NCBI GenBank assembly: GCA_963576735.1
Contig: OY755177.1
Coordinates: 11,718,001 to 11,782,000 of the forward strand
Direction: 5' to 3'
Source of the DNA: Bedellia somnulentella
Taxonomy: Eukaryota > Arthropoda > Insecta > Lepidoptera > Bedelliidae
Length of the DNA stretch: 64,000 nt
Part shown: piece after piece, positions 58,091-64,000 of the stretch
How positions within the stretch are numbered: position 1 is the stretch's first letter
Layout of the letters: each line of letters opens with the position of its first letter
Notes under the pieces: generated by a model
What the model was told of the DNA's origin: nothing
Database searches by the model: none
The model's input: the letters and a program-made list of their open reading frames with translations, nothing else
Made by a program: the position numbers and the translations under genes

Positions 58091-59883
58091 TCGTCATAAA
58101 AGACCAGTACATTTGGCAACTTTGCAAACATATCAACCATCAACTTTTGAAATATTCCCGGGCTCGACGACAAACCGTACACTAATCTATTATATTTAAA
58201 AAGCCCTTTATGCGTATTTATCACCGTATATTGCCTTGAATCCTCGTCTAACTCACACTGATTGTATGCTTGTGAGAGATCTATCTTTGTATACCATTGA
58301 TTACCACACATATTGCTAAATAAGTCTTCTATCTTTGGGACCGGAAACCTATCCATGGATAATACTTTATTAAGGGTTACCTTGTAATCCGCACATATTC
58401 TAAGTCCCCCGTCCGCTCTGTTTACCACTACGAGCGGAGTGGCCCAGTCGGAATGGGTAACAGGTTCGATAACGCCCGCGCGCAGCATCGCGTCGAGCTC
58501 CGCATCCACCCGCTCACGCAACGCGTAAGGCAGCGGTCGCGCCCGGAAAAAAATAGGATTCGCGCCCTCGCGCACCTTTAGCTTGGCTCGACCTCCCGTG
58601 TATTTACCCAGTGTTCCGTCAAACAGCGATTCATGCCTGGAAATTACATCGTTTATAATCTTTATGTGTTCTGCACTACACTCTGGCATATGATTTAGTT
58701 CTAATCTGGCACTCGGCACATATACCGGAATATTTAATTCGGCTAACCATTGCCGACCCAACAAACTAGTAGTGCCTCTGTCTATGACATACAAATCTAA
58801 CTGTTTACTGACTCCATTATAATCAACAATGACTTCTAAATAGCCTAAAGGTTTTATGGTCGACCCATCATACAATTTTAAAGTTAACTTACAAGGTTTT
58901 ATTGGTAATTGATTAAATAATTCATCATACACTTTTTTACTAACACAAGATAATGCTGATCCGGTGTCAACCTCCATATTCAACAAACAATTGTTTACTT
59001 TAATAGTAATACTAACCGGTTTATATTTCCCTAACGACATTTGATACAAACGCTCTTCTTCTTCCGATTCCGAAGTGATTGCGTCATCGTGATCATTCAA
59101 CAAGTTCAACTTGGTTCGCTCTCTGCTGTGCACTACCGATTGCGCATGCGCTGTTCCGCGCCCCCCGCGTCTCTCGGCCCGCCAACGATTGTTGGTCGCT
59201 GCGCCGCCGCCGCCGCTTCCACCGCCAACGGCACTCACCGCGCCGTTTCCCGCTACCTGCCCGCGATGTATTAATTGGCTTCTCATTTTACCCGCCGATT
59301 CTTGAGTCCTCCTGGCATGATTGAATTTCCGTGAACACATTTTTCTAAGATGACCTACTTCTTTGCACGCGTAACACATATAGTTTTTATATACACAGTC
59401 ATGTCTATTATGTTTGGTATCACCACATCGTGAACACTCATTTAAATTTAGTACGTTTAACTGTTCCGTATATTTTGACTGATTGTTCGAGTAATCCACC
59501 ACTACACTATTTGCATCCCGTTCAGCAGCCTCTAAAGATAGCGCCAATGCAACCGCTCTGCTATACGTGAGCTCATTCTCCGCAAACAATTTTTGCCTAA
59601 TGGCGTCACTTTTTAACCCGCAAACAAGCTGGTCCCGCATATTTTCATTCAGCGCCTCCTTAAACGCACAATATTTAGACATTTTCCTTAAACATGTCAC
59701 ATAGTTGGTGATGGATTCGTCACTAAGTTGACGTCGTTGCCGGAATTTGTATCTCTCTGCCAACTCCGATGGTTGTGGTTGAAGATGGGTGGCCAACAAC
59801 TTCACTGCATCCTTGTATGATAAGCTAGCTGGTTTAATAGGGCTAGCCAATGTTACCAACAGTTCATACGCGAATGTGAACAT
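58084..59883 (-). CDS. Gag-protease-RT fusion frame of the Gypsy element
   Basis: A single 599-residue frame. Gag capsid residues fill about 6-130, two CCHC zinc knuckles lie at 150-163 and 170-183, and a Gly/Arg-rich linker spans 205-245. The aspartic protease has DTG at 306-308 and LLGRQWL at 374-380. Reverse transcriptase follows from about 430, with ADGGLRICADYK (490-501), IDLSQAY (534-540) and FYDD at 595-598, where the frame ends one residue after the catalytic pair. Its first five residues come from the inverted LTR junction, so the annotated start is accidental. The real frame began at 60151. The break after YDD is a short deletion; RT homology resumes at once in another frame. Confidence 0.9.
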   Translation of the reverse strand: MFTFAYELLVTLASPIKPASLSYKDAVKLLATHLQPQPSELAERYKFRQRRQLSDESITNYVTCLRKMSKYCAFKEALNENMRDQLVCGLKSDAIRQKLFAENELTYSRAVALALSLEAAERDANSVVVDYSNNQSKYTEQLNVLNLNECSRCGDTKHNRHDCVYKNYMCYACKEVGHLRKMCSRKFNHARRTQESAGKMRSQLIHRGQVAGNGAVSAVGGGSGGGGAATNNRWRAERRGGRGTAHAQSVVHSRERTKLNLLNDHDDAITSESEEEERLYQMSLGKYKPVSITIKVNNCLLNMEVDTGSALSCVSKKVYDELFNQLPIKPCKLTLKLYDGSTIKPLGYLEVIVDYNGVSKQLDLYVIDRGTTSLLGRQWLAELNIPVYVPSARLELNHMPECSAEHIKIINDVISRHESLFDGTLGKYTGGRAKLKVREGANPIFFRARPLPYALRERVDAELDAMLRAGVIEPVTHSDWATPLVVVNRADGGLRICADYKVTLNKVLSMDRFPVPKIEDLFSNMCGNQWYTKIDLSQAYNQCELDEDSRQYTVINTHKGLFKYNRLVYGLSSSPGIFQKLMVDMFAKLPNVLVFYDDW

Positions 59884-60013
59884 GTTGTATTTTGTAAATA
59901 AGGGCGGAGGTGTAATGTATGTTAGTAGTTGTCAGAGTTAGATTTATATTTATATGTTAAGGTAGTTTAGGATTTTAGTCTATAATACATGATTGAAGGA
60001 AACACACGTCTTT
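59874..60013 (+). repeat. Inverted copy of the PPT-LTR end inside gag
   Basis: The 140 bp are the exact reverse complement of 57370-57509, covering most of the 3' LTR, the polypurine tract and 37 bp upstream of the LTR. It carries the A variant that marks the 3' LTR rather than the 5' LTR. Confidence 0.92.
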
Positions 60014-60014
60014 A

Positions 60015-60151
60015 CCCATAACGGATATTAACGTCGGTAATTTCAAACTATCCTCCACTTTGTTGACGAGAAAATGCATTTCCAGCCGTTCCACGTAGCT
60101 GCTCCAGCTACTCGACCCAATCACAAACTCACGCATTTGTCCCACCGACAT
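60015..60151 (-). pseudogene. Gag N-terminus, cut off by the inverted LTR segment
   Basis: ATG at 60151-60149 starts MSVGQMREFVIGSSSWSSYV, a typical start of a Gypsy gag. It runs to LPTLISVMGK and then enters the inverted LTR sequence, where TAA follows within 15 codons. The gag reading resumes at 59870 (YELLVTLASP). Confidence 0.85.
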
Positions 60152-60211
60152 TGTGACACTGTATTTTACAACTTCACTAGTTAAAAGTTATAATTTATAC
60201 TCGTTCGCCAC

Positions 60212-60323
60212 TGACAAATAAAAGACGTGTGTTTCCTTCAATCATGTATTGTAGACTAAAATCCTAAACTACCTTAACATATAAATATAAATCTAACTCT
60301 GACAACTACTAACATACATTACA
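60212..60323 (-). repeat. 5' LTR of the Gypsy element
   Basis: Identical to 57361-57472 except G for A in TGTATT(A/G)TAGAC. Confidence 0.92.
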
Positions 60324-60344
60324 ACTTCTATATGACTCAAGACT

Positions 60345-60697
60345 CAAGCGTTGACGCTGTATAACCCCGACAGGGTTGGCAGAGGTACTAATACTTCTGA
60401 AAATCACGTGATCGAATAACGTAATAACGTAACGTAACGAATCACATTACCTGGTGTTCAGAGTACCCACGTTTTGCTTGGACAGTGTACTCACGTTATA
60501 GGGGGTCTATCGCTGTTTGGTACGAATACACTGTCACATGACTAAGGAAAACTTAGCCATGTGCGTTTGCAACCATGACAAATTAACCACACATAAGACT
60601 AAGGAAAACTTAGCCATGTGTAGGCCCGACCCGGGATTTGAACTCAAGCTTGTCTATATTGCCGGGCATTCGTTTTACTCATTAGACTTTCATGACT
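60345..60697 (-). mobile_element. SINE-A copy with an internal 22-bp duplication
   Basis: Tail ACCCCGACAGGGTTGGCAG, body TAGGGGGTCTATCGCTG, head TTTTACTCATTAGACTTTCA on +. GACTAAGGAAAACTTAGCCATGTG-type sequence occurs twice (from 60540 and 60598), where other copies have it once. Confidence 0.8.
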
Positions 60698-61040
60698 GTC
60701 TTATGACCATAAAATATTTTCTTTGCTCAAATCTCAGCCGTTAAAACGGAAATTAATTGCGGATTTCATTATTTGGGTACCATTTTCTGGAGATTACAGC
60801 TGAGTAGAAATATATCAAAAAGAAAGTAAATGCAAAATTATCTTATTGTTAAGTTCAAAATTCACCTTTACGGTTGTTGAAATTGCGGTGCAGAAATTGC
60901 AACATACTTTAACAAAGTATCAAATTTTACAAGTTTCTGTAACGAATGTCGGTTGTAACAACTAAAAGTTAGATGTATAGTTGTACCAAATTTTATAATT
61001 CCGAATAAATAATTTCATGCATAAATTCATCATATTATTA
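60698..61040. other. Gene-free stretch
   Basis: AT-rich, nothing recognised. Confidence 0.35.
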
Positions 61041-61240
61041 ACTAGTGGTCCGCCCCGGCTTCGCACGGATGGTGTTAAATATTTTTAACTGCTTACCCCA
61101 AATGATATTTAGCGTGTTGATATATATCCTATGTCCTTTTCCTGGTTCTAGGCTACCTCTCCAACAATTCTCAGGTTCATGTGTTCTCGAGTTGTGTGTT
61201 GTGTAACTAACACCACTTTCTTTGATATACATAGATTAGA
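61041..61240 (-). mobile_element. Helitron 3' end
   Basis: On the - strand it ends CCGTGCGAAGCCGGGGCG, GACCACTAGT followed by T. The hairpin segment matches the Helitron ending at 2575. No 5' end was found, so the element is truncated or too diverged to delimit. Confidence 0.65.
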
Positions 61241-61686
61241 GAAAAATAACATTATTTTTGATGCTTTAATGATTTAATGAATGAGATTGAGATCGCTTAC
61301 TATATATAGAGAAAGAGATAGCTGACACGTACTTTTTTATTTTAGCTTTATTGAGACTATAGATCTAGCTAAAATCTTAACTATTTCTATTGTTGGCAAT
61401 AAATTCCAAAATAGTAGTAAAAGCTTCAGAACTGAAAATTCCTCAACTGCTTTTGATAGTTGAGTAAGGAAAACAGTGGAAAATAAAGGCAGAATCTAAA
61501 TACTGACAATTCTTGTTTTAAAGTCTTAAAACTACTTGACCGATTAAGGATTTATTGCGTATATTAAATCGGCCTAAGAATTAGTTGCAAAATATAAATT
61601 ATATCTCTATTTGGCAAAGGTTTCGGGATTGCTTGCCATGAATAAAAGTAGTTAGGCAGACAGTGAAACTCAAAACACAACTCAAA
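61241..61686. other. Gene-free stretch with SINE-B scrap
   Basis: About 61415-61495 resembles SINE-B on the - strand (CTTCAGAACTGAAAATTCCT). Nothing else is recognised. Confidence 0.4.
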
Positions 61687-61966
61687 TGTTGACGCCGAAA
61701 ATCACCTGACAGTGGGACCTTGTGTTCATAGTACCCACGTTTTGCTTTAACAGTGTACTCATGTGAGAGGGGGCAGCCTATCGCCGTTTTTTACGAATAC
61801 ACTGTCACATGACAAAGTGAAACTTAGCCATGTGCGTTTGCAACCATGACAAATTAACCACACATAAGACTTTAGAAAAGACAAATTGGTGTAGGCCTGG
61901 CCCGGGATTTGAAACTTCATCGTCTGCAGGATAAGCGGTGTACTACCCACTGAGCTTTCACGGTTA
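61687..61966 (-). mobile_element. SINE-A copy
   Basis: Body GAGGGGGCAGCCTATCGCCG and head GTGTACTACCCACTGAGCTT are clear. The tail hairpin is lost, leaving GTTGACGCCGAAAATCACC. Confidence 0.8.
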
Positions 61967-61974
61967 GTAGACAG

Positions 61975-62400
61975 TGAAATCTGGGGGCACGGCAGTGCCC
62001 CTGCCAAGTCTCAAGCAAAACGGGCACGGCCGTACCATCTTTTCTCGAAGCGGTTCGCGGCTGTTTCGCCCCCCCTTTATCTTCGACGTGGACAAAGCTA
62101 GGAGTTTAGGTTTTCGGTGAATAATAGTAGGCATGAGAACAAGCTTAAGTTCGAAATTACACGCCAAATGAATAAATAGTTTAGGAGTTACGGTCGATCA
62201 AAGTTACACCATTTTGTCACTCACTGACTCACTGACAGATCATCAAAAATCTAAGGTACTTCTAGCAGACTTAGAAACTTCAAATTTTGCACCAAGATAG
62301 GTCATTAGCCACATATAAAGGAAAAAATATAAAAACATTAAAAAATTATATGCCTTAGAAAACAATTTTATATTTGCGGTTTGGCAAGAACATTATGTAT
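61975..62400. repeat. Unclassified interspersed repeat
   Basis: GGGGCACGGCAGTGCCCC forms a hairpin, followed by CTTTATCTTCGACGTGG, CACTCACTGACTCACTGAC and TTGCACCAAGATAGGTCAT. It looks like a moth/butterfly intergenic repeat, but I cannot define ends or class from one copy. Confidence 0.4.
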
Positions 62401-62779
62401 GGATTTTGACTGCATTGTTAACTTTGTTTGTTGTCCAAGTACCTATTCAATTGGATGAATACATACATAGAATAGAAAAGAATAATATAAATGTAATACA
62501 TAGACTATCATTAATACAAATTAATACATAAAGTTCATTAAATTAATAAAGCTAAAACTCCATTGTATTGCGATAAATATTGTATGCGCGCTCGATAGAT
62601 GGCGTTGTACCTGTCTGAATCGCGCTATGGTTTCGTTACAAAGCGCAGTGTAATAAAGGCAGATTTATACACGGTAAGTGACTGACTCCGAATTTGAGTC
62701 AAGTCAGCGCTTACCCGAAAAAAACCCAATGTGAACTGTTTCAAGTCAGCACAGCGCGGTTGAAGTCAGCGCTGACTTA
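62401..62779. other. Gene-free stretch
   Basis: Short repeated AGTCAGCGC units occur at 62702-62775. No gene seen. Confidence 0.35.
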
Positions 62780-63987
62780 AGAGCTTATTCCATTTGCCTG
62801 AATTCAGAACGTCCGATAGCCACAGAATCTGAATTCAGACTAGTGGAATAACGTTCAGAACGCTAGGCTTCCGATAAAGAGACAAATTTCGGTTACTAGC
62901 TCACTTCATTTTTTGTAGCTCCGTCTCAGGAAGGTGGAATAACGTTCAGACGATTTAGTCGCCTCGCGCCCGCCACAGCGAGAGGACGTGCCAAAATTTT
63001 TCATGCATATGATTGCAAATTACGTCAACAAAAAAAGATAATAAAAGTTTTATAGCAGATATACATATGCTCACGCCATTAATTCCAGGGGTAGTTAGGT
63101 AGGTAGGGGATCCATTTCATAGGGGTAGGCAGATATGTATAATTATATTCATACATACATATATACTCACGCTATTATTTCCGATTGGGGTAGGTAAATA
63201 CGTTTTATCACATACATGCAAATTAGATTATATTATAAATACTCACGCCATTACTTCCCATCGGAGTAGGCAGATACGTTTATTTACATACATACGCGCA
63301 TATACTCACGCTTTTACTTCCGCTTGTGGTAAGCAGATAATTTTAATTGCATACATACATATTTCCGTAAGGGGTAGGCAGATACGTATTGTTTCAAATA
63401 TGCATACTTATACTCACGCCATCACTTCCCGTGGGGGTAGGCACAGGCGTATAATTACATAAATGTATACATATACTCACGCCATTATTTCCCATTGGGG
63501 TAAGCAAATACGTTCAATCACATATATGCATACATATACTAACGCCATTACCTCTCATTGGGGTAGGCTGAAACTATCGATCGCCACTTCGTACGACCCC
63601 GGCAATTTTTTTAATAAATATGCTTTTATTTTTAAGTCATATAGGAGTTCCCGCCTATTTAATATTTTGTGTGAAATATGACGTAAAAATATTTGGAAAA
63701 GGTTGTGTACATGAATAGGATATATGAAAGTATAGTAGCGAAAGAGATATATAGACGCAATGTGTCGTCGTTTATTAAATGAGAGTGGGATAGTTCATAA
63801 GAGAGTCCGATTGAGAGAAAAAAGGCGGGAGCAATTTCGTACGACTGCCCGCAAAATCGCGCGCTCGCGAATGATTCAGGAACTGAAATCGGTGTAGTGG
63901 AATAACAAGCGTCTGTGGCCTTCTGCGGCAGTGACTGTGAAGGACCTCCGATTTCAGGAACGATAAAAGTGTAATGGAATAAGCTCT
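62780..63987. mobile_element. Putative PIF/Harbinger-type element with LINE tails inside
   Basis: TIR AGAGCTTATTCCATT and its inverse AATGGAATAAGCTCT, each flanked by TTA (62777-62779, 63988-63990). Both inner regions carry GTGGAATAAC repeats. The middle is occupied by the LINE-tail array at 63070-63610. No transposase is present. The window ends 10 bases later, so the right flank is barely visible. Confidence 0.6.
63070..63610 (-). repeat. Tandem array of RTE-like LINE 3' tails, about 62-bp period
   Basis: Seven or eight units, each reading on + ACTCACGCCATTATTTCCC, GGGGTAGGCAGATACGT and an ATACAT-rich spacer. Units begin at 63070, 63165, 63241, 63304, about 63365 (partial), 63412, 63475 and 63537. 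The last continues into genuine LINE coding sequence (ACTATCGATCGCCACTTCGT, ACGACCCCGG). Confidence 0.88.
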
Positions 63988-64000
63988 TTAAATATTCGCA

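Larger units (their letters stand above)
57361..60323 (-). mobile_element. Ty3/Gypsy LTR retrotransposon, young but rearranged
   Basis: 112-bp LTRs differ by one base, and the 5-bp duplication ACTTC flanks the element (57356-57360, 60324-60328). On the - strand the order is 5' LTR, primer-binding-site-like TGGCGAACGAG, gag start, gag-PR-RT, pol remnant, polypurine tract (AAATAAGGGCGGAGG), 3' LTR. An inverted copy of the PPT-LTR end sits in gag, a frameshift follows the RT catalytic motif, and RNase H and integrase core are deleted. It has no env. It is therefore non-autonomous despite its recent arrival. Confidence 0.93.

Noticed and set aside
59041..59324. Three + strand frames of 64-81 codons
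   Set aside because: Antisense to the GC-rich Gly/Arg linker of the Gypsy gag.
63070..63610. CRISPR-like array
   Set aside because: Units are degenerate, contiguous and end in LINE coding sequence; the host is eukaryotic.

Overview
The window looks like AT-rich nuclear DNA from an insect, most probably a moth or butterfly. The support is spliced genes with GT-AG introns, tRNA-headed SINEs ending in ATGT-type tails, Helitrons ending in CTAGT, an RTE-like LINE, and no operons or bacterial signals. Family labels SINE-A, SINE-B, Family C and SINE-D are mine and describe only copies seen here. No species can be named from the sequence alone. Two host genes are readable. The 3' half of Ash2, the SPRY-domain subunit of the Set1/MLL histone H3K4 methyltransferase complexes, runs on the + strand in six exons (3251-9424). 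Its N-terminal exons lie upstream of the window. A complete three-exon BolA1-like gene runs on the - strand (10761-12493) and converges on Ash2 with about 1.3 kb between the two stop codons. BolA1 proteins act in mitochondrial iron-sulphur cluster maturation. The two genes have no obvious functional link. From about 12.9 kb to the end I see no convincing host gene, and nearly all recognisable structure is mobile DNA. 12.9-14.3 kb is a long-TIR element carrying two further insertions; 14.4-16.4 kb is a three-level nest (SINE, then palindromic MITE, then hAT); 19.8-22.2 kb holds SINEs; 26.8-29.8 kb is a 5'-truncated but open LINE on the - strand, followed by a mariner relic; 31-49 kb is a long gene-poor tract with scattered SINEs; 50.1-51.1 kb is a Helitron with a GC-rich cargo; 51.3-51.9 kb is a clean copy of the long-TIR element; 55.2-56.8 kb is a decayed ISL2EU/Harbinger-type transposon; 57.4-60.3 kb is a young, rearranged Ty3/Gypsy element with 112-bp LTRs; 61-64 kb holds a Helitron end, SINEs and a tandem array of LINE tails. 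One theme links much of the repeat content. The LINE's last codons plus its tiny 3' UTR form a short hairpin followed by CGGCGTGA and an ATGT tail. The same module ends SINE-A and SINE-B and is tandemly repeated at about 63.07-63.6 kb, which suggests the LINE machinery mobilises all of them. The second theme is precise nesting: several target-site duplications can be read base by base, giving a relative order of insertions.
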